Positions 10,313-18,252 of a stretch of DNA of 64,000 bases are shown in pieces. The notes beneath the pieces are model-generated. The model saw nothing but the letters and a program-made list of their open reading frames with translations, had not been told where the DNA came from and ran no database searches. Each line of letters begins with the position of its first letter. Position 1 is the first letter of the stretch. The position numbers and the translations under genes are program-made. The DNA comes from Aquella oligotrophica (lineage in GTDB: Bacteria > Pseudomonadota > Gammaproteobacteria > Burkholderiales > UBA11063). The stretch lies in the NCBI RefSeq assembly GCF_002892535.1, contig NZ_CP024847.1:1054001-1118000 (forward strand), in the 5' to 3' direction.

Positions 10313-11371
10313 CTAACTATAGTTTTGAATGCTTTCCAAATCAAGCTTACGACCGCTTGCCATATAGTCTGTATCGTGTAAGAATGAGGCAATATCAATC
10401 ATTGCTTTTATTCCTTTTGTTTCTATGCCGATACTCTGCCCAATACTTTGCCAAGGCACCAGAAGATATTGGATGTCTTCAAGAATGTATCTGGTTCTAG
10501 TTGATGGTGGCATAAATTTTATTGTATTATGCGCTTGTGAGTTTTTATAATAGTCATAGATTGAACTATAATTATAACCATAATAGGCATTGAGTTGCTG
10601 ATAGTTTTCTGGCAAGTTATAGCCCAGTTTTTGCCCAATATTTCGCCGTTCCTGATCTAGTCTGATCATAGCATTTGCCGTTTCTTCCGAGATTCCTTCT
10701 TTATAGAAATAAAACTCATCTTTATTGCCAATTCGTGCCGCATTAAAAATCACGGTGACAGAATGATAAATACCGCTGGCATTATATAAGCTTACTTCTA
10801 GTGCACTTGATTTAGCTACTAGTGGGCAGGGAATTATATTAGCAAGTTCACGGATTACGTTATCGGTCTGGGATGGAGTGGTTGCGGAGATTCCGACAAA
10901 TTTCTTATTTGCTACAATATTTACCTTATTATTACCTTCGGCACGGCAAGCATAAGGAAAAGTTGTTAATTCAGTGATTGTAATATCTAGTTCTGGGCGA
11001 TTTTTTATACGAATCTGATCTTCAATTATCGAAGAGAAGTATCCTGCCATATTTACGATGATTTGTCCATTTTTTAGATACGGTAACATCTTCGTGAAAA
11101 TCTCTTCACAGGCTAGGGCAGGTAGTGTCATTAAAATAACTTCAGCATCTGCTACACATTCCTGAAGGTCTGTGGAAGCAAGATTTATTTTGCCAAAACC
11201 ATTTACTATTCCACCAAGTTCGATTCCTTGATGTTGCTGGATAGTCTTTATCCCGCCCAGATGATTGGGGTGAGCATATAAATTTACTTGATGTCCAAGA
11301 AGGCTTAAATAGCCAGCAAGTGCCTGACCACCATTGCCACAACCTAAAATTGCGATTTTTTTCACTACCAT
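10313..11371 (-). CDS. NAD(P)-dependent opine dehydrogenase family protein
   Basis: Probably reduces the imine formed between an amino acid and a 2-oxo acid, giving an N-carboxyalkyl amino acid. 352 aa. N-terminal Rossmann fold with G-C-G-N-G-G (IAILGCGNGGQALAGYL). The C-terminal helical domain is of octopine/nopaline dehydrogenase type, with a candidate catalytic His in NASGIYHS and the LDQERRNIG helix. An upstream frame reaches 11452, but ATG 11369-11371 has an AAAGAGAA ribosome-binding site and begins directly at the fold. It is divergent from an MFS exporter across a palindromic region and lies 7 kb from an NRPS. It could instead be an unrelated dehydrogenase of the 6-phosphogluconate-DH-like superfamily. 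The substrate is unknown. Confidence 0.78.
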   Translation of the reverse strand: MVVKKIAILGCGNGGQALAGYLSLLGHQVNLYAHPNHLGGIKTIQQHQGIELGGIVNGFGKINLASTDLQECVADAEVILMTLPALACEEIFTKMLPYLKNGQIIVNMAGYFSSIIEDQIRIKNRPELDITITELTTFPYACRAEGNNKVNIVANKKFVGISATTPSQTDNVIRELANIIPCPLVAKSSALEVSLYNASGIYHSVTVIFNAARIGNKDEFYFYKEGISEETANAMIRLDQERRNIGQKLGYNLPENYQQLNAYYGYNYSSIYDYYKNSQAHNTIKFMPPSTRTRYILEDIQYLLVPWQSIGQSIGIETKGIKAMIDIASFLHDTDYMASGRKLDLESIQNYS

Positions 11372-11427
11372 GTTCTCTTTAGAATCTCCGGGGGTGATTG
11401 TAACATAGCCAGAAGAGATATGATACA

Positions 11428-11464
11428 ATTGCATTTTGCATAAATTATGCATGAAAAATGCAAT
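11428..11464. promoter_or_regulatory. Nested palindromic operator between opine dehydrogenase and MFS genes
   Basis: Outer arms ATTGCATTTT (11428-11437) and AAAATGCAAT (11455-11464) are perfect inverted repeats. Inside them, TGCATAA-A-TTATGCA (11437-11451) is a perfect 15-bp palindrome. It lies in the 138-bp divergent intergenic region. The binding protein is unknown. Confidence 0.6.
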
Positions 11465-11509
11465 TAAAAAAACTAGGCTATATTAATATTTACTTTGATC
11501 GACTAACTT

Positions 11510-12904
11510 ATGTTTAAACTTCCTAATTATACCTTAAAACAATTCATGTGTATAGCCATAATCGGTAGCATGATGATGATGGAAAGTATTGATACCAATA
11601 TTCTCACCGTTGCAATACCCTCAATAGCCGCTAATCTAGGCACGACGCCATTAAATGTTAAGCTAGCCATTGTTAGCTATCTGGTTAGTTTATCAATATT
11701 TATCCCAATTAGTGGCTATTTATCCGATAAGTTTGGTTCAAAAAATATTCTACTTATTTCAATTGCTGGCTTTGGTTTTAGTTCTCTTTTATGTGGGCTT
11801 TCTTCTTCACTTATTAAATTAGTGATATTTCGTTTTGTGCAAGGAATATTTGGCGCGCTAACTGTACCTGTTGGTCGTTTATTAATGCTAAAGGTATTTA
11901 GTAAGCAAGAGCTAGTAAAAGTATTTATGCTAATTTCAATGCCTTTGCTATTAGGACCATTACTGGCACCATATCTTGGTGGCTTATTAGTGAGTTATTA
12001 TAGCTGGCATTATATTTTTTATGTCAATATTCCTTTTTCTCTACTAGCTTTGCTTGCAACCTTCAGATTTGTTGATAATTATAGACAAGAAGTAAAGAAA
12101 TTTAACTGGAAATCTTTTATCGCCTTAGGGGTTTTTCTGGCAATTCTTGCTTTTTGGCTTGATACCGCGCTTGATATAAAAAATGCTTATGTACATCTGA
12201 TCTATGTTGTATTAATCCTAATTGCACTTATTATTTATCTGAAAATTGAATTAAATTCAAGTAATAGAATAGTAAACTATAAGCTCTTTAAAATAAAAAG
12301 TTATAATCTTTGTTTTTGGAGTAGTGCAATTAGTCGGATTACCTTTGGTGCAAAGGGCTTTGTTCTAATTCTATATCTACAGATGGCATTAAAAATTACG
12401 CCTCTTGAAAGCGGGTTTATTACTTCGTGGATGGCACTTGGTTATTTATTTAGCCGGATAGCAGTTAGTAAACTTCTAAAATATCTTGGTTTTAAAAAAA
12501 TGCTTACTATCTGTAATATTGGGACATTTATTAGTATGCTGATGTTTTGCCTGATTGATAAACCAGATATTTTTGCGGTTATAATAATTGTAGCGAATGG
12601 TTTTTTTAGTGCAGTGATTCCTTTATTAATCTATGTACTATGCTATGCTGACGTACCTAGTGAAGATTATGCTTCGGCAACTGGATTGATGAGTACTACT
12701 CAGCAGCTATTCTTTGCCGCTGGAGTAACTCTAGCCGCTGCTTGTATTTTTATTTGTAATAAGATCTATGCTTTTAGTTATGGCAATCAGACATTTATGA
12801 CAGCCTTTGTCGTTATTGCTTTGATTGGTCTTATGGGGCAGTTTTGTTTTAATAAATTAAATCCAGACTCGGGTGAAAAGCTTGCTAATCAAACAAATAA
12901 GTAG
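11510..12904 (+). CDS. MFS transporter, DHA2 (EmrB/QacA) type exporter
   Basis: Proton-driven exporter of the inner membrane, 464 aa with about 14 predicted helices, the DHA2 topology. The loop 2-3 signature reads GYLSDKFGSKNILL, and helix 5 carries the antiporter-like LLGPLLAPYLGG. DHA2 pumps export drugs, and some export siderophores. Its position between an opine dehydrogenase and a siderophore-type importer/NRPS pair makes export of the NRPS product a reasonable inference. It is divergent from the opine dehydrogenase and followed 44 bp later by a secreted protein gene on the same strand. Confidence 0.85.
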   Translation: MFKLPNYTLKQFMCIAIIGSMMMMESIDTNILTVAIPSIAANLGTTPLNVKLAIVSYLVSLSIFIPISGYLSDKFGSKNILLISIAGFGFSSLLCGLSSSLIKLVIFRFVQGIFGALTVPVGRLLMLKVFSKQELVKVFMLISMPLLLGPLLAPYLGGLLVSYYSWHYIFYVNIPFSLLALLATFRFVDNYRQEVKKFNWKSFIALGVFLAILAFWLDTALDIKNAYVHLIYVVLILIALIIYLKIELNSSNRIVNYKLFKIKSYNLCFWSSAISRITFGAKGFVLILYLQMALKITPLESGFITSWMALGYLFSRIAVSKLLKYLGFKKMLTICNIGTFISMLMFCLIDKPDIFAVIIIVANGFFSAVIPLLIYVLCYADVPSEDYASATGLMSTTQQLFFAAGVTLAAACIFICNKIYAFSYGNQTFMTAFVVIALIGLMGQFCFNKLNPDSGEKLANQTNK

Positions 12905-12948
12905 TACATATTCAAACAACTTTAAGACGCTATTTTCTAGGATACAAT

Positions 12949-14112
12949 GTGTCATTAGTTAAAAAAATTAAAATATTTATCATCTGCATTGTCGTAGTAT
13001 GTGTTGGTTATAGCCTAGTATCGCAAGGGGATTTGACTAATAGCTATACAAATAATGCTAATAATACTCAAGTAAATAAAGATCAGGAAATGACCACAGA
13101 GCGTTCGATTTTTGCTGTTAATTTTATTGACCCCAAGATAAGCAAGGATAAGTCGCTGGAAAATGGAATCAGTTATTTACGGCGAGTATCAGAATCCGCA
13201 GTTCCCAACTCATCTCATAATAGATATAATCTGGAATTGAGTAAAGCAAATATTAACTTTGATGAATCCGTGGTTAGCGTATACATAGAAAGCCATACTA
13301 CCAATGAAAGTGGTTATGGAAGTTCTTTGATAATTAATGATGGGTTTTATTTAAGAAATAACCTTGCAGCTACTGAATCTATTAGTGAGAATGTTGAAAC
13401 TATTTTTGTTACTGATAATGTTATGAATCAGTTAATTAGTTGTCGTGAAAATAAGGGTATCTATAAATGTCATACAGCAGTGAGTAATTTGAATGAACCT
13501 CAAGATATATTGGTTGTCAACAATTACATTTATATAGTTAATTCGCATGAAGAAGGTGAAAGTGGCGATATTACAAGGTGTAAAATTACTAATCAGGGAT
13601 ATATTGATAGTTGCGGACAGGAGAGGGTTAATATTATAAATCCTGTCTTTTTCTACTATAATCCTCCAAACATTAATATCAGTGGGTTTGAATATTCTGG
13701 CAGTGGGAGAGCAATACCATTACAGGCAATCCAGTGTACTTTAGATGCTAAAGGAGATTTTATTAATTGTAATCCTGATTACCAAACTCTTAGTGCATTT
13801 TATTATTCAAAATACTATAATGGTAGTTATTATCGGACTCATTCGGGCACGACAAATTCATATATAGATAAATGTGCATCGATAGATGCCACAAGGTGCA
13901 TTAGTATGCCAAATGAGCATTTAGTTTATCCGCTAAGTTTAAGCATAAATCAGGATAAGATGTTTATATCCAATGCAAAACCAGCGAACATCAAACCTGA
14001 TATATTAAAGTGCAGTATGGATATGAGTAAGTGTGATGTTGTAACAAATAGTATTATTAGTCCAATGTGTATTGGGGTATTTAATTTTAAGCGCACTTCA
14101 GATGGAGCTTAG
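12949..14112 (+). CDS. Secreted or membrane-anchored Cys-pair repeat protein, unknown function
   Basis: 387 aa. Residues 5-25 form a hydrophobic signal or anchor segment, and the rest is extracytoplasmic in character. It holds about five spaced units with a paired-cysteine pattern (for example ISCRENKGIYKC, ITRCKITNQGYIDSC, IQCTLDAKGDFINC, IDKCASIDATRC, ILKCSMDMSKC), several followed by a P..I...YIVN-like strand. This recalls beta-propeller blades, each with one possible disulfide, but I cannot name the family. The start is GTG 12949 with AGGAT five bases upstream; the overlapping ATG at 12947 meets a stop at once. Probably co-transcribed with the MFS gene. It converges on the importer operon. 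Confidence 0.65.
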   Translation: MSLVKKIKIFIICIVVVCVGYSLVSQGDLTNSYTNNANNTQVNKDQEMTTERSIFAVNFIDPKISKDKSLENGISYLRRVSESAVPNSSHNRYNLELSKANINFDESVVSVYIESHTTNESGYGSSLIINDGFYLRNNLAATESISENVETIFVTDNVMNQLISCRENKGIYKCHTAVSNLNEPQDILVVNNYIYIVNSHEEGESGDITRCKITNQGYIDSCGQERVNIINPVFFYYNPPNINISGFEYSGSGRAIPLQAIQCTLDAKGDFINCNPDYQTLSAFYYSKYYNGSYYRTHSGTTNSYIDKCASIDATRCISMPNEHLVYPLSLSINQDKMFISNAKPANIKPDILKCSMDMSKCDVVTNSIISPMCIGVFNFKRTSDGA

Positions 14113-14191
14113 TACTTAAACCTATTTAGTAGTTAGATTTCGTAGCTCGTTGGAGCTTAGCAAAAAGGCTCTTAAATATGTGTTTATAAGG

Positions 14192-14986
14192 TTATCCACT
14201 ATTACAGATGGTAAAGTGATTCTCACCATTTTCTGTAAACTGTTTAATTCTGATTTTAAATACTTCTTCAATCGCACCAGAGTGAATAATTTCTTCCACT
14301 GGTGCATAGGAGTGAACCTTTCCTTGGTTAAGCAGTAATATATAATCTGCATAATTTAAGGCATGCTGAATTTCATGTAAAACCATGACAATTGTTTTAC
14401 CTTGCTGCTGATTCAGGTTCTTTATTAATTGCATAATTTCAAATTGGAAACGGATATCTAGATAGGTGGTTGGTTCATCAAGAAAAAGATAATCGCTATT
14501 TTGGGCTAGAGACATAGCAATCCACACACGTTGTCGTTCACCTCCTGATAGTTCATGCATAAAGCTTTCCGCTAATTCAGTAAGGTTAGTTACCGCCAAT
14601 GCCCATTTTACTTGCTTATTATCTTCTTTTTTATTTTTATTAAACCATGAAGAATACGCATAGCGACCATAGCTAACGAGTTGACTAACGGTTATATCTG
14701 TTGGCGCTTCTGGTGACTGTGGTAAGATTGATAATAGTTTAGCAAGATCAGTCCGATTGATATGATTAAGATTTTTGTCATTTATCATAACATTGCCAGA
14801 ATGACATGGGATTAGCCCGGATAGAGCTTTTAAAAGAGTTGATTTCCCTGAGCCATTTGGTCCAAGAATAGCCGTGATTTTGCCATCAATAAGATTTATA
14901 TTTAGTTTATCTAAAATATCCTGTCGCTGATACTTTACGGATATTTGATTAGCTTTAAATATACTTTGTGTTGAGGATTGGGTCAT
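14192..14986 (-). CDS. Iron-chelate ABC transporter ATP-binding protein (FecE/FepC-like)
   Basis: Powers uptake of a ferric-chelate or related metal chelate from the periplasm. 264 aa. Walker A GPNGSGKST, signature ELSGGERQRVW, Walker B YLFLDEPTTYLD, and the switch His in VLHEIQHAL. The DEPT-x-x-LD context and size match the FecE/FhuC/FepC group. It is last in a four-gene minus-strand operon, starting 2 bp after the permease gene ends, and it converges on the secreted repeat-protein gene. The partners indicate a vitamin B12/iron-chelate type importer rather than a zinc one. Confidence 0.92.
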   Translation of the reverse strand: MTQSSTQSIFKANQISVKYQRQDILDKLNINLIDGKITAILGPNGSGKSTLLKALSGLIPCHSGNVMINDKNLNHINRTDLAKLLSILPQSPEAPTDITVSQLVSYGRYAYSSWFNKNKKEDNKQVKWALAVTNLTELAESFMHELSGGERQRVWIAMSLAQNSDYLFLDEPTTYLDIRFQFEIMQLIKNLNQQQGKTIVMVLHEIQHALNYADYILLLNQGKVHSYAPVEEIIHSGAIEEVFKIRIKQFTENGENHFTICNSG

Positions 14987-14988
14987 TT

Positions 14989-15969
14989 TTATGCTTCCTG
15001 TTTCATGCCACGCATGATATAAAGAAAATAAGGTACTCCAATTATGATGCCAATTAACCCGGTGGGAATCTCAAATGGTACTAATATAATTCGCCCAATG
15101 GTATCGGAAAGTATAGTTAGGATTGAGCCGATTAATGCACTTCCCAGTAGGTTATACTTATGCGAGTAACCAAAGATTAGGCGTGATATATTTGGTGAGA
15201 TTAGTCCAATAAACCCAAGACTACCAACCCCAGCAACTGCTACGGCGGTAAGAAGTAATGCTAATATTATTATAATTAATTTCCATTTAATAACCTTAAA
15301 ACCGATATTACTCGCAATATCTTCAGATAATAGTAGTATATCGAGTTGTCTTGTAAGACAAAAAGATAATCCAATCAGGAATACTGCCGGGTAGAAAATA
15401 ATTTGAATACTATGCCAGGTTGTAGTATAAAGCGTTCCATTTACAAAAGCTAGATAAGCGGCAAGCTTTTGATCTTCTGCAATCAACATAAATTGGCTTG
15501 CGGCACGGAAAAAAGCACTGATTGCTACGCCAACAATAATTAATCTTAAATGGGAAATATTTCGTCTTGATATTGAAGAGACTAGGGTTATTGAAAATCC
15601 GCAAAGAGCACCAATTACTGAATATATCAGGATAGAGAAATTTCCTCCACCACCCCACAAAGTGATACCAAGTAAGACAAAAAGAATACTTGCAGCATTA
15701 ATTCCCAAAGTCTCGGAAGATGCCAGCCGATTACGAAAAATACCTTGTAATAAACTCCCGGAGAAGGCAAACATAGTACCGCAAAGGATCGCCATAATTA
15801 ATCTAGGTAAGCGGACATCATTGATAGCAAACTCATGTGTTTTTTGCAGTAGGCAATTAATTACGATCGGAAGCGAATAAAAGGTATAACCTATCATTAA
15901 TGATGCTACAGCAATAATTAATAAAAGAGCAGATAAAGTAGTTAATTTAGTCCAAGGGCTTATTTTCAT
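14989..15969 (-). CDS. Iron-chelate ABC transporter permease (FecCD family)
   Basis: One half of the membrane channel of the chelate importer, 326 aa with about 9-10 hydrophobic helices. Family features: RLPRLIMAILCGTMFAFSGSLLQG near residue 50 and VAGVGSLGFIGLISPNISRL near residue 240 (the coupling region contacting the ATPase). Its start overlaps the end of the other permease gene by 4 bp (15966-15969), indicating translational coupling. The two permeases are diverged paralogues and probably act as a heterodimer. Confidence 0.93.
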   Translation of the reverse strand: MKISPWTKLTTLSALLLIIAVASLMIGYTFYSLPIVINCLLQKTHEFAINDVRLPRLIMAILCGTMFAFSGSLLQGIFRNRLASSETLGINAASILFVLLGITLWGGGGNFSILIYSVIGALCGFSITLVSSISRRNISHLRLIIVGVAISAFFRAASQFMLIAEDQKLAAYLAFVNGTLYTTTWHSIQIIFYPAVFLIGLSFCLTRQLDILLLSEDIASNIGFKVIKWKLIIIILALLLTAVAVAGVGSLGFIGLISPNISRLIFGYSHKYNLLGSALIGSILTILSDTIGRIILVPFEIPTGLIGIIIGVPYFLYIMRGMKQEA

Positions 15970-16976
15970 GGCTGTGCTCGTTTAAGTCTTGATGAAAGAA
16001 TCAAAATAGGAGCACCGATTATTGCCATGAAGATACCAAGGGGAATCTCCTGCATGGTATATATATAGCGCATCAGACAATCCGAAGCTAACATTAGAAT
16101 TGCTCCAACAAGGCAAGTAATTATGCAAAAATGATAAGGATTTCGCCCTCTTAATAATGGCTTACTCAAGTGAACCGCAATTAATGGGAAAAATAGTAGC
16201 TGCCCAACCATTGTTACGGCTAGTGAACATAGTCCGACAATCAGGAAAAAAATGATAATTAATAACTGATTGGCATTAATTCCGATAGATAGGGCAATTT
16301 CTTTGCCAAGGCTCAATAAATATATTTTCTTTGCAAGTAATATACTTATCAGGATTATTATAGTTATAAATGGTGCAATAATTTCAATCTTTTGCCAACT
16401 AGTACCCGCAAGTGATCCATTTAATGTGACTAGCATACCTCCAGTTTTATCCGGGAAAAGGACAATTAGAACTTGTCCTAGCGCGTAAAGAAAAATATTT
16501 ATTGCCTGTCCAACCAGAACCAATTTCAGATTAGAGACACCAATAAGCGATACTATAGAATAAACAATAATCCCACTGATTATCCCACCGATTATTGCCG
16601 CCGCTATGATTCCGGGAAGAGAAATAAATGGCATGATAATTAGACAAAGTAGAATACCAAGAATAGCGCCTTGATTAATACCCAGTAGGCTTGGGCAGGC
16701 AAGTTGATTTCGGGTGATATAATATAAAATCGCACCAGCAAGGGCAAAGCTACTTCCTGCCATAACTGCGGTAATGGTTCTTGGTAAGCGAGTAACTGCA
16801 ATAATGTGACAAATAGTTGCTGATTGTTCTTGACTAAAACAACTAGTAATCTGACTAAAAGATGATTTAACCGCACCTAAAGTTAATGAATAAAAAAATA
16901 GGCAAAACAAAATAGTTAGCAGGAGTATATACGGAAGAATATATCTTTTAAACCTGCTAGTTTGTTGAATTGTCAT
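15966..16976 (-). CDS. Iron-chelate ABC transporter permease (FecCD family)
   Basis: Second channel subunit of the importer, 336 aa and very hydrophobic. It shares the RLPRTITAVMAGSSFALAGA motif of FecCD permeases, and the coupling segment VTMVGQLLFFPLIAVHLSKPLL is recognisable but divergent: the G-x-I-x-F-x-G-L-x-x-P core is altered (QLLFFPLIAVHL). It begins 27 bp after the binding-protein gene and overlaps the next permease by 4 bp. Confidence 0.9.
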   Translation of the reverse strand: MTIQQTSRFKRYILPYILLLTILFCLFFYSLTLGAVKSSFSQITSCFSQEQSATICHIIAVTRLPRTITAVMAGSSFALAGAILYYITRNQLACPSLLGINQGAILGILLCLIIMPFISLPGIIAAAIIGGIISGIIVYSIVSLIGVSNLKLVLVGQAINIFLYALGQVLIVLFPDKTGGMLVTLNGSLAGTSWQKIEIIAPFITIIILISILLAKKIYLLSLGKEIALSIGINANQLLIIIFFLIVGLCSLAVTMVGQLLFFPLIAVHLSKPLLRGRNPYHFCIITCLVGAILMLASDCLMRYIYTMQEIPLGIFMAIIGAPILILSSRLKRAQP

Positions 16977-17003
16977 TAAATAAAATTCTTTACTAGTTCA
17001 GGT

Positions 17004-17996
17004 TTATTTGTTTGTATTTGCTACTGGTTTGGCGGTTAAAAAACCAGTTGAAATTGCTTTATTATACATGATTTCCAGTGTTTCAATCCCATGACTACGC
17101 GCCCAAATATCTCGATCCATAAAATACACCTGATGCTCTTTATTTGCCCGAACATCCGCCCATAGCGGATCAGTTGAGAGTTTTTTATACGGTGCCATTG
17201 ATCCTTCGGTAAGAAGTACGATAATTTGATCTGGATTATATTCAAGGATTGCTTCGGTTGATAAATCCATAACTTGAGTCCGTTCGGTTTTCTTAATCAC
17301 ATTTTCCCGGTTTAATTCACTTAGGATAGATGTCGCTAGCGCATTGGCAGTTAGTGCCTTGAAAATACCACTCGGAGTTACATAACCGATCAATACAGTT
17401 TTTTTACCACCTTTTTTAGCGATTGTTTCGGCTTTGCTTTTTATTCCTTGATAAGTACTAAGAATCGCTGGAACTTTACTTTCGGTATCGGTTATTTGTG
17501 CTAGGATCTTTAGGTTTTTTATTTGTTCGTCAGAATTGCCATAAATCCCATTTAATAGTACTGTTGGAGCGATTTTATTTAATTGTGGACTTAAATTAGA
17601 AATATAGGCAGCTTCACCAAGAATGAGGTCTGGCTTTAATTTGGCAATAGCCTCTAGATTTGGAATATCACGAGCGCCAACGCCAACTGCATTTTTTGCC
17701 ATTGGCTTTAGATAATCAGGAATATCACCTTCGCCTGGGTAGTTTTGTCCATAGCCAACTGGTTTTATCCCAAGCAAATCAAGCTCGTCCATCAAGCCAA
17801 ATTCGAGGACAACGATTCGTTGTGGTTTACTTTTTATTAGCGTTGTACCATTAGGAGTCGTGATTTTTAATGGATAATTGGTAGCAGCGGCGGCTAATAT
17901 GGGACTAGATGCAATAAAGGCAATGATAAAAGTTATGTTAAACCTATTTTTTAATTTTTTAAATTTTTGATGAATTAGTGACTGAAAGCTAAACAT
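17004..17996 (-). CDS. Periplasmic iron-chelate binding protein (FecB/FepB-like)
   Basis: Captures the metal chelate in the periplasm and delivers it to the two permeases. 330 aa. Basic N-terminus, hydrophobic stretch and an A-A-A-A-T cleavage region near residues 35-39 indicate a Sec signal peptide; no lipobox Cys is seen. The mature part starts with the PQRIVVLEFGLMDELDLLGIKPVG segment typical of the class III siderophore-binding fold. EAYISNLSPQLNKIAPTVLL and the long middle helix follow. First gene of the four-gene importer operon, divergent from the NRPS and driven from the symmetric promoter region at 18092-18166. Confidence 0.93.
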   Translation of the reverse strand: MFSFQSLIHQKFKKLKNRFNITFIIAFIASSPILAAAATNYPLKITTPNGTTLIKSKPQRIVVLEFGLMDELDLLGIKPVGYGQNYPGEGDIPDYLKPMAKNAVGVGARDIPNLEAIAKLKPDLILGEAAYISNLSPQLNKIAPTVLLNGIYGNSDEQIKNLKILAQITDTESKVPAILSTYQGIKSKAETIAKKGGKKTVLIGYVTPSGIFKALTANALATSILSELNRENVIKKTERTQVMDLSTEAILEYNPDQIIVLLTEGSMAPYKKLSTDPLWADVRANKEHQVYFMDRDIWARSHGIETLEIMYNKAISTGFLTAKPVANTNK

Positions 17997-18091
17997 TAAA
18001 ATTCCTTATGCGCTTTATCGGTTTATATGGATTATAGGCTGTTAATTTGTATAATAGCATTGAATATAGACTAAGTGGTTAATTATAATGG

Positions 18092-18120
18092 AGTATATCG
18101 CTAATTTGTGAAAAAATCAA
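18092..18120 (-). promoter_or_regulatory. Promoter of the importer operon
   Basis: Minus strand: -35 TTGATT (18115-18120), a 17-bp spacer, -10 TATACT (18092-18097). The outer end of the 18118-18140 dyad supplies the TTG of the -35 element, so a protein on the dyad would cover it. Confidence 0.7.
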
Positions 18121-18140
18121 CCCACCAAATTGGTTGGTTG
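18118..18140. promoter_or_regulatory. 23-bp operator dyad shared by the importer and NRPS promoters
   Basis: Near-perfect inverted repeat with outer arms CAACC and GGTTG and inner arms ACCAA and TTGGT. Only one pair is mismatched, and the central base is 18129. It sits exactly between two outward-facing -35 elements. It does not resemble a Fur box (GATAAT-type repeats). Confidence 0.75.
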
Positions 18141-18166
18141 TGAGTCACTTGATTAGTTGTTATAAT
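18138..18166 (+). promoter_or_regulatory. Promoter of the NRPS gene
   Basis: -35 TTGTGA (18138-18143), a 17-bp spacer, consensus -10 TATAAT (18161-18166). It is the mirror image of the importer promoter about base 18129: both -35 elements begin 9 bp, and both -10 elements begin 32 bp, from the dyad centre. Confidence 0.75.
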
Positions 18167-18252
18167 ATATATGGATTTTATCTATGGTATTATGTGGCTA
18201 TGTTATGGTATGACTATTCTATTTTAACTGATTAAATGTGATTGAATGTAAA

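Noticed and set aside
11452-11509. Sigma70 promoters for the MFS and opine genes
   Set aside because: TATATT (11479) and TATCAT (minus, 11420-11425) exist, but neither has an acceptable -35 element at 16-18 bp.
14141-14160. Terminator between the secreted repeat-protein gene and the importer operon
   Set aside because: The AGCTC/GAGCT hairpin (14144-14157) is short and has no T tract on either strand.
18000-18237. Fur box in the importer/NRPS promoter region
   Set aside because: No GATAATGATAAT-type repeat is present. The only clear dyad is CAACC...GGTTG, a different motif.
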